The translations under genes and the position numbers were made by a program. DNA of 64,000 nucleotides from Alphaproteobacteria bacterium. GTDB taxonomy: Bacteria; Pseudomonadota; Alphaproteobacteria; Caulobacterales; Aquidulcibacteraceae. Positions within the stretch are counted from its first letter, which is position 1, and every line of letters starts with the position of its first letter. The notes under the pieces are model-generated. The model was not told where the DNA came from. It did not search any database and saw only the letters and a list, made by a program, of their open reading frames with translations. The stretch lies in contig JAIXQA010000080.1 in NCBI GenBank assembly GCA_027485915.1, forward strand, positions 1-64,000, given 5' to 3'. Positions 18,162 to 26,257 of this stretch are shown here, piece after piece.

Positions 18162-18908
18162 ATGTTGAACATCAACAATCTACATGTCGAAGTCGGCGGC
18201 ACCTCGATCATCAAAGGGCTTACGCTTTGCGTGCCGGCTGGCGAAGTGCACGCGATCATGGGGCCCAATGGGGCTGGCAAATCGACCTTGTCCTACGCGC
18301 TAACGGGGCGCGAAGGTTATGAAGTTGTGGGTGGGACTGCGACTCTGAATGGCGATGACTTGTTAGAACTTGCGCCAGAAGAGCGCGCGGCAAAAGGCTT
18401 GTTCCTGTCGTTTCAATATCCGCTGGAAATCCCCGGCGTACCGACCCTGACGTTTCTGCGCACGGCGCTCAACGCCCAGCGCAAAGCGCGCGGTGAAGGC
18501 GAGATCTCCGTGCCAGACTTCATGAAGTTGTCGCGCGATGTCGCGAAGAAACTTGGCGTCACCCCAGATATGATGAAGCGGCCTTTGAATGTCGGCTTCT
18601 CTGGTGGCGAAAAGAAGCGCATGGAGATTTACCAAATGGCGCTTTTGGACCCCCGTTTCATGATCTTAGACGAGACGGATTCAGGCCTTGACATTGACGC
18701 GCTCAAAGTCGTGTCCGAAGGCGTGAATGCCCTGCGTGGCCCAGATAAGGGCATGCTGGTTATCACCCATTATCAGCGCTTGCTGGACCATATTAAGCCA
18801 GACCGGGTGCATGTGTTAGCCGGTGGTCGCATCGTCGACAGCGGTGGCCCAGAACTGGCGCTCGCGCTCGAAGCCGATGGCTATGACCGCTATAAGGAGG
18901 CCGCTTAA
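18162..18908 (+). CDS. sufC: Fe-S assembly ATPase SufC
   Basis: ABC-type ATPase that drives the SufBCD scaffold. The ATG at 18162 gives 248 residues starting MLNINNLHVEVGG; a TTG five codons earlier is less likely. Walker A is GPNGAGKST (about 34-42), the signature is FSGGEKKR, and Walker B is MILDETDSGLD, the last being the SufC hallmark. It is soluble with no membrane partner. Its stop touches the sufD start. Confidence 0.97.
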   Translation: MLNINNLHVEVGGTSIIKGLTLCVPAGEVHAIMGPNGAGKSTLSYALTGREGYEVVGGTATLNGDDLLELAPEERAAKGLFLSFQYPLEIPGVPTLTFLRTALNAQRKARGEGEISVPDFMKLSRDVAKKLGVTPDMMKRPLNVGFSGGEKKRMEIYQMALLDPRFMILDETDSGLDIDALKVVSEGVNALRGPDKGMLVITHYQRLLDHIKPDRVHVLAGGRIVDSGGPELALALEADGYDRYKEAA

Positions 18909-20092
18909 TGTCCTTAGCGGAATTGACATTGTCGCCAGGCGAGGCGGCGCTGTTGAACGTTTTCCCGCCAACTGAAGCGGGCGATGCGGCGCGAGTGCAC
19001 CTTCGTGCAGCGGGCCTACCAAACCGCAGGGTCGAGGCATTTAAATGGACGGATTTGCGGGCGGCGCTCGCCGAGGGGATTCCGCAAGCAGATGGATCGG
19101 CTGGCTTGATCCCCGAATGCCTAAAGGATGCTCTGGTTTTGGATTTTGCCCCTGAAGGGTTTGGCCTTGAAGGGGATAAAGATCAGGGCCTTATTATCGA
19201 GACTGAAGATAGTTTGGAGCTTGAGGGGGCAGGCCCCCTCGCCATGATTGCCGCAGGATTTGCGCCACGCGCTGTGGTCTTACGCGTCACTCAGCGTCAA
19301 AGCCGCCCTATTGTCCTGCGCCGTCATCCAGGTGCACCGATGCGCATTCGCTTAGAACTAGAAGCAGGCACGCAGCTGACCTTGATCGATACCGCACTCG
19401 CGACCGCCGGTCTCTCAACCGGACTGATGGAAATAGAAATTGGTGCCGGCGCAGAACTGGTTCGCTATAGCCTTCAAAATGGTGACGCGCGGGCAATTGA
19501 TCTAGCCAACGCCGAGGTCAGCGTCGCCAGCGAAGGTCGTTACCAGGCGATTTCCTTGATGTTTGGTGGCAAGTTGGCGCGCGCCGAAACCCACGTGACT
19601 TTGGCGGGCGAGGGGGCAAGCTGCTTGATTCAAGGGGCTTATTTGCTCTCGGGCACGACCCATGCCGACATGACGACAAAGGTCATGCACACTAGTCCCA
19701 ATGGACAGACTAGGGAGTTGTTTAAGGGGGCGGTCCAAGATCGGGCGCGCAGTGTCTTCCAAGGGAAGATCTTGGTAGAGCGCGCCGCCCAAAAGACCGA
19801 TGCCCGCCAGAACCATCATGCTTTGATGTTGAGCGAGGGTGCCGAGATTGACGCCAAGCCAGAGCTTGAAATCTATGCCGATGATGTTCAATGCGCCCAT
19901 GGCAACACGATTGGGGCTTTAGATGATCAAGCCCTATTCTATATGCGCCAACGCGGTATCCCAGAGGCGCAAGCCAAGTCCCTTTTGGTGGAGGCCTTTG
20001 TGACGGAGGTCTTTGATGCCATTGAGCTTGAAGGCGTGCGCAACTGGTTTTCGAGTATGGCTCGCGCTTGGTTGGAGGTCAGTTCGTCATGA
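18908..20092 (+). CDS. sufD: Fe-S assembly protein SufD
   Basis: Paralogue and partner of SufB in the SufBCD scaffold. The 394 residues have a variable N-terminal helical part and a beta-helix core with the typical end QCAHGNTIGALDDQALFYMRQRGI, where H337 is the conserved His important for iron acquisition in known SufD. It starts at the last base of sufC and its stop overlaps the sufS start (ATGA), so translation is coupled on both sides. Confidence 0.96.
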   Translation: MSLAELTLSPGEAALLNVFPPTEAGDAARVHLRAAGLPNRRVEAFKWTDLRAALAEGIPQADGSAGLIPECLKDALVLDFAPEGFGLEGDKDQGLIIETEDSLELEGAGPLAMIAAGFAPRAVVLRVTQRQSRPIVLRRHPGAPMRIRLELEAGTQLTLIDTALATAGLSTGLMEIEIGAGAELVRYSLQNGDARAIDLANAEVSVASEGRYQAISLMFGGKLARAETHVTLAGEGASCLIQGAYLLSGTTHADMTTKVMHTSPNGQTRELFKGAVQDRARSVFQGKILVERAAQKTDARQNHHALMLSEGAEIDAKPELEIYADDVQCAHGNTIGALDDQALFYMRQRGIPEAQAKSLLVEAFVTEVFDAIELEGVRNWFSSMARAWLEVSSS

Positions 20093-21333
20093 ACGCCCAA
20101 ACCCCCGTCAATCCCGCTTTGTTTGATGTCGCCAAAGTGCGGGCGGACTTCCCAATCCTGACGCGGAAGATCCATGGCAAACCCTTAGTTTATCTCGATA
20201 GTGCCGCCAGCGCGCAAAAGCCTGAAAGCGTGATCTCTGCCATGGCGGACTTCCAGCGCACGTCTTACGCCAATGTGCACCGCGGCCTACACACCTTAGC
20301 CAATGAAGCAACCCAAGCGTTCGAAGACGCGCGGGCCAAGGTCGCGCGCTTTATCCATGCCGGTAGCCCAGAAGAAATCGTCTTTACCAAGAGCGCAACC
20401 GAAGCAATCAATCTGGTGGCTGCCGGCATCAGCCAAAGCCTGAAACCTGGCGATGAAATTGTGATCTCTGAGATGGAGCATCACGCCAATATCGTGCCTT
20501 GGCACATGGCCGCAGAGCGTTCCGGTGCGGTGCTGAAATGGGCCTCGATCACGCTGGATGGCGCGCTCGATATGGACTCGCTGGCCTCTCTCATCAGTCC
20601 ACGCACCAAGATGGTGGCGATCAGCCACATGTCCAATGTACTGGGCAGTGTGCAAGATGTCGCCACAGTGGTGGCGATGGCCCATGCGGTCGGGGCGAGA
20701 GTCCTGATCGATGGCTGTCAGGGGGTCGTGCACCAAAAGGTCGACGTTCAAGCCATTGGTGCTGATTTTTATGCCTTTTCGGCGCACAAGATTTATGGGC
20801 CGACCGGTATTGGTGTCTTACACGGCACACCCGAAGCTCTAAACCTTTTGCCACCTTGGCAAGGTGGCGGTGAGATGATCGAGATCGTCTCGAAAGAGCT
20901 GATCACTTATAATGTGCCACCCTTCCGGTTTGAAGCGGGCACCCCCGCTATTACCGAAGCTGTAGGCCTAGGTGCGGCGGTAGATTGGATGATGGCGCAA
21001 AATCAAGCGGCCATGCACGCCCATGAGCACGCCTTACTGGATCATGCCATGGCATCCTTGCGTGGCATTAATGGGATCAGCCTCTATGGCACCGCGCCGG
21101 GGAAGGGCGGTATCATTGCGTTTAACATTGATGGGGCCCACCCCCATGATGTGGCCCAAGTTCTCGACCGTTATGGTGTAGCGGTTCGCGCTGGTCACCA
21201 TTGTGCCCAACCTTTGATGAAGGCCTTGGGTGTTACGGCTACCGCCCGGGCGAGCTTTGCCGCCTATACCAGTTTCGAAGATGTCGACACCTTTGTTGAA
21301 GCGCTTGCTAAAGCGCGCGATTTTTTGCTTTGA
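20089..21333 (+). CDS. sufS: Cysteine desulfurase SufS
   Basis: Class II cysteine desulfurase that feeds sulfur into SufBCD. The 414 residues starting at the ATG that overlaps the sufD stop include the PLP lysine K234 (SAHKIYGPTG) and the catalytic C372 in RAGHHCAQPLM, the short-loop SufS type. Known SufS enzymes need an acceptor such as SufE or SufU. Neither is encoded in this window, so the acceptor must be elsewhere or another operon protein takes the role. Confidence 0.97.
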   Translation: MNAQTPVNPALFDVAKVRADFPILTRKIHGKPLVYLDSAASAQKPESVISAMADFQRTSYANVHRGLHTLANEATQAFEDARAKVARFIHAGSPEEIVFTKSATEAINLVAAGISQSLKPGDEIVISEMEHHANIVPWHMAAERSGAVLKWASITLDGALDMDSLASLISPRTKMVAISHMSNVLGSVQDVATVVAMAHAVGARVLIDGCQGVVHQKVDVQAIGADFYAFSAHKIYGPTGIGVLHGTPEALNLLPPWQGGGEMIEIVSKELITYNVPPFRFEAGTPAITEAVGLGAAVDWMMAQNQAAMHAHEHALLDHAMASLRGINGISLYGTAPGKGGIIAFNIDGAHPHDVAQVLDRYGVAVRAGHHCAQPLMKALGVTATARASFAAYTSFEDVDTFVEALAKARDFLL

Positions 21334-21342
21334 GGTCCACCC

Positions 21343-21747
21343 ATGAGCGATGAAACCACCACCCAAAGAGATATGCTGGACGTGTCCAGCCCACCCATCG
21401 TGCAACCAGATCGAGAACCTTCCGACCTGCCACCCGAAGAGATCGCCCGCTTGACGGATGATTTGATCGAGGCGTTCAAGACTGTTTATGACCCCGAAAT
21501 TCCGGTTGATGTCTATGAATTGGGCCTGATCTATAAGGTTGACCTCAAAGCCGGCGGCCATGTCGATATCGACATGACGCTCACCGCACCTGCTTGCCCT
21601 GTGGCCGGGGAACTCCCAATTATGGTAGAAGATGCGGCTAAGACGGTGGATGGGATCAATTCGGCCAAGGCCATTGTGACCTTTGATCCGCCCTGGACCC
21701 AAGCACGCATGAGCGATGAAGCCCGTTTGGCTTTGAATATGTTATAG
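21343..21747 (+). CDS. sufT: SufT-type (MIP18/DUF59) Fe-S maturation factor
   Basis: A 134-residue DUF59 protein with an acidic N-terminal extension (about 1-35) and the core EIPVDVYELGLIYKV, then DIDMTLTAPACPVA with the conserved Cys, and a final WTQARMSDEARLALNML. SufT proteins help mature Fe-S enzymes under high demand. It lies 9 bases after sufS and directly before the A-type carrier gene, all on one strand. Confidence 0.93.
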   Translation: MSDETTTQRDMLDVSSPPIVQPDREPSDLPPEEIARLTDDLIEAFKTVYDPEIPVDVYELGLIYKVDLKAGGHVDIDMTLTAPACPVAGELPIMVEDAAKTVDGINSAKAIVTFDPPWTQARMSDEARLALNML

Positions 21748-21756
21748 GTGGCACGT

Positions 21757-22146
21757 ATGAATTCGCCAGACCTCGTCCCAACCCGCACCCGCCGCCCACG
21801 CCCGCAAGTGGTCAGCCTGACCGACGCTGCTGCGGAGCGCGTGCGCAATGTCATGGCCAAATCAGAAAAGCCTTACTTGCGCGTCGGTATCAAGAATGGC
21901 GGCTGTGCGGGCATGGAATATGTCATGGCCTATGCGGATGCTCCAGATCCTTTGGACGAAGTGGTCGAAGATAAGGGTGTGAAAATCTTGGTCGCCTCTA
22001 ATGCGATATTATTCTTGGTCGGCTCTGTCGTGGATGTGGAGAACACGAAACTGCACTCAAAGTTTGTTTTCAAAAATCCCAATGAAACAGATGCTTGCGG
22101 CTGTGGCGAGAGCGTTACCATTGTCCCTGCCGCGTCTGAGGCTTAA
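21757..22146 (+). CDS. sufA: A-type Fe-S carrier (SufA/IscA/HesB family)
   Basis: Transfers assembled Fe-S clusters to target proteins. From the ATG at 21757 it has 129 residues; a GTG at 21748, immediately after the sufT stop, is possible. The three ligand cysteines are visible: NGGCAGMEY and the C-terminal CGCGES pair. The basic, Pro-rich N-terminal tail (TRTRRPRPQ) is an extension typical of alphaproteobacteria. It is the last recognisable Fe-S gene of the operon. Confidence 0.94.
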   Translation: MNSPDLVPTRTRRPRPQVVSLTDAAAERVRNVMAKSEKPYLRVGIKNGGCAGMEYVMAYADAPDPLDEVVEDKGVKILVASNAILFLVGSVVDVENTKLHSKFVFKNPNETDACGCGESVTIVPAASEA

Positions 22147-22148
22147 TT

Positions 22149-22505
22149 TTGGCGAAGAAGGCGAAAGCCAATCCGGAATTAGATGCTTTGATTGCGACGG
22201 CCCAAGATTTGTTCGCAGGCTTAGGCGACATTCGGGTGCGCAAGATGTTTGGCGGCGCGGGCGTCTATTATGATGGCCGCATGTTTGCGTTGTTGGCCGA
22301 TAATGAAATCTATCTGAAGGCTGATGGTATCAATGATCCGAAATTTGACGCCCATGACTGCCCAGCCTTTCACTATGATAAGGGGCGTGGTGAGATCATG
22401 ACTCTTTCTTATCGGGCGATGCCTGAAACGGCTTTTGATGATCCTGATGAGGCCTTAACTTGGGCGAGGTTGGGCATTCAGGCCGCTGCGCGCGCGCAAA
22501 AATAG
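22149..22505 (+). CDS. TfoX N-terminal domain protein
   Basis: A 118-residue protein made of one TfoX_N domain (LGDIRVRKMFGGAGVYYDGRMFALLADNEIYLKAD). In enterobacteria and Vibrio, full TfoX is a competence co-regulator, but stand-alone domains have no settled role. The start is a TTG two bases after the sufA stop. The tight spacing suggests read-through from the suf operon. A link to comEC 9 kb away is tempting but unsupported. Confidence 0.85.
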   Translation: MAKKAKANPELDALIATAQDLFAGLGDIRVRKMFGGAGVYYDGRMFALLADNEIYLKADGINDPKFDAHDCPAFHYDKGRGEIMTLSYRAMPETAFDDPDEALTWARLGIQAAARAQK

Positions 22506-22516
22506 AGCCTTTTTCT

Positions 22517-23260
22517 ATGGAGCTTTCTGCCATCCATCGTATCGAACAGGCTACAGCACGCGGATGGCCTGCTGAACGCGAGGATCAGATTGATGGTTGG
22601 CACGTCTTCTCGGGGCGTGGCTTTGTTGGCCGAACCAATTCATGTTGGCCCCTGACTTATGGGGGGATGGATGTTGAGGTCTCCATCGATGCAGTCGAGG
22701 CTCATTATCGGGCCCTTGACTTGGCACCGCAGTTCAAACTGGTCACGGGCGGCACGGACCCAGCGGATATGCACGAGCGGCTTGCGCAGCGAGGTTATGA
22801 GACCGTTAGCCAAGTTGCGGTTATGACCTTTGAAGGCCAGTTAGCAGCCCCAGAACATTGGGTAGATATCACGCCGACCGTTACACCGGACTTCATCCAA
22901 ATTGTTTCAGAAACCAGTCATTCAGGTGGCGATGGGCAAGAACGGGTGGATATCTTGGGCCGTGCGCCAAACCCTTCTGCCTTTGGAATTGTTCGCCATA
23001 ATGGGGCGTTGGCGGCGGCAGGCCTCTGCACCTTTGCAGGCGACAGCGCAGGCATTGCAGCCATGCGTACCCACGCCCATTATCGTAATCAAGGCCTTGC
23101 CCGTTCGGTACTTCGGGCAATTATGGGAAAGGCCTATGAGGCTGGATATCGGCAATTCTGGCTGCAAGTTGAAACCAATAATGCGCCCGCGCTTCATCTT
23201 TATGAAAGTGAAGGCTTTGTAGCCGCGTATCAGTATCAGACCGTTCGCCTAGTCCGCTAG
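22517..23260 (+). CDS. GNAT-family N-acetyltransferase
   Basis: A 247-residue protein with a C-terminal GNAT domain. The acetyl-CoA loop reads HAHYRNQGLARSVLRAIM (the R/Q-x-x-G-x-A type), followed by YRQFWLQVETNNAPALHLYESEGF, the usual last strand and helix. The N-terminal half (about 1-110) contains a tryptophan-rich segment (DGWHVFSGRGFVGRTNSCWPL) similar to a second, degenerate GNAT-like domain. The substrate is unknown. The start 11 bases after the TfoX-type gene suggests co-transcription. Confidence 0.85.
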   Translation: MELSAIHRIEQATARGWPAEREDQIDGWHVFSGRGFVGRTNSCWPLTYGGMDVEVSIDAVEAHYRALDLAPQFKLVTGGTDPADMHERLAQRGYETVSQVAVMTFEGQLAAPEHWVDITPTVTPDFIQIVSETSHSGGDGQERVDILGRAPNPSAFGIVRHNGALAAAGLCTFAGDSAGIAAMRTHAHYRNQGLARSVLRAIMGKAYEAGYRQFWLQVETNNAPALHLYESEGFVAAYQYQTVRLVR

Positions 23261-23376
23261 AGCTCTGGCCGGATCGAATTTAACATACGCCACCTTGCGC
23301 TACCCCTTGCCACGCCTAACATAAGGGGTCCTTTGCTGGGCGCATGTGGCGACACAAGGACTTGATGGAGGCTTAG

Positions 23377-23973
23377 ATGGCTTTGAACACGCGTTTTGCT
23401 GCATTGGCTTTGGTTGGCGTTGCAGCAACATCGGTTTCAGGATGTGGCTATAATACCATTCCAACCCAAGAAGAGGCTGCCAAAGCCGCTTGGGCCGAGG
23501 TTCAAACCCAATACCAGCGCCGCGCGGACCTCGTACCCAATCTGGTGGCAACCGTTCAAGGTGCAGCCGCGCAGGAAAAGTCCGTCTTAACGGCTGTGAC
23601 CGAAGCGCGCGCCTCGGCCACCCAGCCGAAGTTTGATGCATCCACCATCACCGATCCACAAAAATTCCGAGAGTTTCAAGCGGCTCAAGGTCAATTGTCG
23701 GCTGCGTTGGGTCGATTGATGAGCATACAGGAAAATTATCCCGAGCTGCGCTCTTTAGAAGGTTTTACCGCTCTGCAATCCCAACTTGAAGGGACGGAGA
23801 ACCGTATCGCCATTGCGCGCCGCGACTATAATGCCGCTGTGCAGACTTATAACACCACCTTGCGGACCTTCCCGAGTGTGATTTGGGCAAAGACAGCGTT
23901 CTCGTCGTCGCAGCCCATGCAATTGTTCCAAGCCACGGCGGGTGCTGAAAAACCGCCGGAAGTGAAGTTCTAA
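23377..23973 (+). CDS. LemA family lipoprotein
   Basis: A 198-residue LemA protein. It has a lipobox VSGC (C23), then the family core of long helices starting AWAEVQTQYQRRADLVPNLV and containing ENYPELRS and LEGTENRIAIARRDYNAAV. The LemA family's role is poorly defined. Its genes often precede TPM-domain genes, as here (23978 and 24853). The ATG follows GGAGGCTT. The three genes look like one operon at the cell envelope. Confidence 0.93.
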   Translation: MALNTRFAALALVGVAATSVSGCGYNTIPTQEEAAKAAWAEVQTQYQRRADLVPNLVATVQGAAAQEKSVLTAVTEARASATQPKFDASTITDPQKFREFQAAQGQLSAALGRLMSIQENYPELRSLEGFTALQSQLEGTENRIAIARRDYNAAVQTYNTTLRTFPSVIWAKTAFSSSQPMQLFQATAGAEKPPEVKF

Positions 23974-23977
23974 GCGC

Positions 23978-24859
23978 GTGAACACACCCGCGGCATGGCA
24001 GGCCCCCAACCGATCCCCCAGTCGGTGGGGGCTCGCGCTCCTGATTGTGCTTAGTCTGGTTATTACCACATTGGCTTCCTCGCCCGTGTGGGCTGCCGAT
24101 CCTAAATTCCCGGCCCTGACAGGTCGGGTTGTGGATGATGCTGACATTATTCCCGAGGAGACCGAGGGCGAACTTATAGCGCAATTGGAGGCATTAGAAG
24201 CCAAATCCTCCGATCAATTGGTTGTCGTCACTGTCGCGAGCCTGCAGGGCTTTGAAATTGAGGAGTTTGGCTACAAATTGGGTCGGGCGTGGCAAATCGG
24301 CCAAGGCGAACGGCTGAACAATGGGGTTATCCTCCTTGTAGCTCCAAATGAACGTAAAGTGCGGATTGAGGTTGGCTACGGCCTCGAGGGTGTTTTGACT
24401 GACTATTATTCTAGCCAAATCATTCGCAATGAGATCGTACCGGCCTTTAAAGCGGGCGACATGCCGGGCGGCATTGTTGCGGGTGTGGCTGCAATAGAGC
24501 AGATTTTGACCGCCGATCCTGCCGAGCTCCAAGCGCGCGCCGCCCGTGGGCTCAAAGTGGAGGCCAAAGATACCGGGGGCGATCCGATTGCTGTGATCCT
24601 TGTGATCGCCTTTTTGATTTTCTGGATCTGGCTTGCAATTGCCAATACCCGAAGGACGCACTTCCGCCGCCATTCCCCATGGGGCAGTGGTCCAATCATC
24701 TTGCATGACTGGAATGATGATGATGATCGTCGCGGGGGCGATGGCTTTGGTGGCAGTTTCGGCAGCGGTGGCTTTGGTGGCGGCGGCTTTGGCGGCGGTG
24801 GCGGATTCTCCGGTGGTGGTGGCAGCTTTGGTGGAGGCGGGGCGTCAGGCTCATGGTAA
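23978..24859 (+). CDS. TPM-domain membrane protein with Gly-rich tail
   Basis: A 293-residue envelope protein of the YgcG/TPM type. A signal segment (about 15-40, ending VWAADP) is followed by the TPM domain (about 45-185: LTGRVVDDADIIPEE, DQLVVVTVASLQG, RKVRIEVGYGLEG). A single membrane helix (about 206-226) and a basic linker follow, then a tail of Gly/Phe/Ser repeats (about 250-291). The GTG start lies 4 bases after lemA. The mature domain is outside the cytoplasmic membrane by topology. Its function is unknown; related eukaryotic and cyanobacterial TPM proteins act in photosystem repair or as phosphatases. Confidence 0.9.
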   Translation: MNTPAAWQAPNRSPSRWGLALLIVLSLVITTLASSPVWAADPKFPALTGRVVDDADIIPEETEGELIAQLEALEAKSSDQLVVVTVASLQGFEIEEFGYKLGRAWQIGQGERLNNGVILLVAPNERKVRIEVGYGLEGVLTDYYSSQIIRNEIVPAFKAGDMPGGIVAGVAAIEQILTADPAELQARAARGLKVEAKDTGGDPIAVILVIAFLIFWIWLAIANTRRTHFRRHSPWGSGPIILHDWNDDDDRRGGDGFGGSFGSGGFGGGGFGGGGGFSGGGGSFGGGGASGSW

Positions 24860-25572
24860 AGCACGCACACATGTATCTATCTCCAGAAGATAAAGCGGCA
24901 ATTTCGGCAGCGATTGAAGCGGCCGAGTTGAAGACTTCTGGTGAGATCTTTGTCGTCGTGTCCCAGAGGACTGCGGACTATCGTTGGATTATGCTCTTTT
25001 ATGGAGCTGTGACGGCCATATTGGTGCCTTTAGTCCTGATGGCGTTGGGTCTAAACCCACTAACCATAGGCACCATGTTCACGCATTGGCAGGCGGGTGG
25101 GTGGAATGTTGGCTTTGGTGCTACTCCCTCTGATGAGGCTGCAACGGGGATGATTTTCATTCTCGCCTTGCAGGCGATCCTGTTCATGCTGGTCTCGGCT
25201 CTAGACCTTCAGTCGGGGATCGCCAGCAAGCTAACGCCTGCTTGGATCAAGCGCCAACAAGTTCATCGCGCTGCGCGAGATCAATTCTTGGCCCATGGCC
25301 TACACCAAACCGCTGGCAAAACAGGCGTCCTCATCTTTGTGAGTTTGGCCGAACATCAAGCCGAGATCATTGCCGACAAAGGCATTTATACCAAGGTATC
25401 ACGCGACGCTTGGCGTGAGGTGATTGGCAAGTTGGTTGCAAGCGCGCGCGAGCAAGCTTTAGCCCGTGGCCTCATTGCTGCCATTGAAGACAGCGCCACA
25501 ATCTTGTCGGTTCACTTCCCGCGCCAAGAGAACGATGTGGACGAATTGCCCAACAAAGTCATTATCATTTGA
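24853..25572 (+). CDS. Second TPM-domain membrane protein
   Basis: A 239-residue protein starting 7 bases inside the end of the preceding gene. It has an N-terminal helix (SPEDKAAISAAIEAAELKTSGEIFVVVS, a TPM start), two membrane helices (about 45-68 and 98-115) inserted in the middle, and the second half of the TPM domain (FLAHGLHQTAGKTGVLIFVSLAEHQAEIIADKGIYTKV). This membrane-split TPM layout is common for the gene after YgcG-like TPM. It is likely a partner of the LemA and first TPM proteins. Confidence 0.88.
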   Translation: MVKHAHMYLSPEDKAAISAAIEAAELKTSGEIFVVVSQRTADYRWIMLFYGAVTAILVPLVLMALGLNPLTIGTMFTHWQAGGWNVGFGATPSDEAATGMIFILALQAILFMLVSALDLQSGIASKLTPAWIKRQQVHRAARDQFLAHGLHQTAGKTGVLIFVSLAEHQAEIIADKGIYTKVSRDAWREVIGKLVASAREQALARGLIAAIEDSATILSVHFPRQENDVDELPNKVIII

Positions 25573-25583
25573 GGCGTTTTCTT

Positions 25584-26195
25584 CTAAGCTTTTTCCGTTA
25601 AAGCTTTTAAATAAATGGAGTTTTTCGGCGCAGCGAACAAGCGTTGAACCATGGGCTCAAAAGCCGCCAGCGGCATGGTCTCATAGCCCGGATCAAAGGC
25701 ATTCTGGTCATGGCGATGGCAGAAGCGTGCGGTGTGCTCAAAATAGGGATGGTCACGGTATGCCTCGCGCATATCTCGGTCGAGACCGAGATGATGGAAG
25801 AAATAATAGCCTTGGAAAATGCCGTGATTGGCGACCATCCAATGATTGGCCTCGTTCACAAAGGGCTTCAAAATAGCTGCGGCAATATCGGGGTGATTAT
25901 AGCTGCCCAACGTGTCGCCAATATCGTGCAGAAGTGCGCAAACGACATATTCTTCATCCATCCCATCACGATGGGCCAAGGTGGCCGATTGCAGCGAGTG
26001 AGTCAGCCGATCAATCGGAAAACCACCATAATCGCCATCCAACAGCCGCAAATGGGCCAGAACCCGGTCGCCTAAGCCCTTGTTGAAGGCTTTGGAATGG
26101 CCCGCAATAATCGCCCAATCGTCCTGCGTGCCTTCCATCATGGACTTAAACTGTGCTTGGTCTCCATGAAGATCAGAATGATGGCCGTCTGCCAT
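25584..26195 (-). CDS. HD-domain protein, PhnZ/MIOX-like ligand set
   Basis: A 203-residue HD-superfamily protein, resembling the COG4341 group that includes the mixed-valent di-iron oxygenase PhnZ. Likely metal ligands are H66, H90, D91, H101, H124 and D163. This six-ligand set fits a two-metal site; H66 to H90 spacing equals that recalled for PhnZ (24). No phosphonate genes are near, so the substrate is open: a hydrolase of phosphate esters or an oxygenase. It converges with the second TPM gene. Confidence 0.8.
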   Translation of the reverse strand: MADGHHSDLHGDQAQFKSMMEGTQDDWAIIAGHSKAFNKGLGDRVLAHLRLLDGDYGGFPIDRLTHSLQSATLAHRDGMDEEYVVCALLHDIGDTLGSYNHPDIAAAILKPFVNEANHWMVANHGIFQGYYFFHHLGLDRDMREAYRDHPYFEHTARFCHRHDQNAFDPGYETMPLAAFEPMVQRLFAAPKNSIYLKALTEKA

Positions 26196-26257
26196 ATGGG
26201 TGCCTCCCTGTATATTTTAGGCAAGTTCACCTTCTTTTGGCGATAAGGCAAGGGGGA

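Noticed and set aside
23302..23329. ACCCCTT / AAGGGGT stem after the GNAT gene as a terminator
   Set aside because: Seven base pairs with a 14-base loop and no T-run; too weak to list as a feature.
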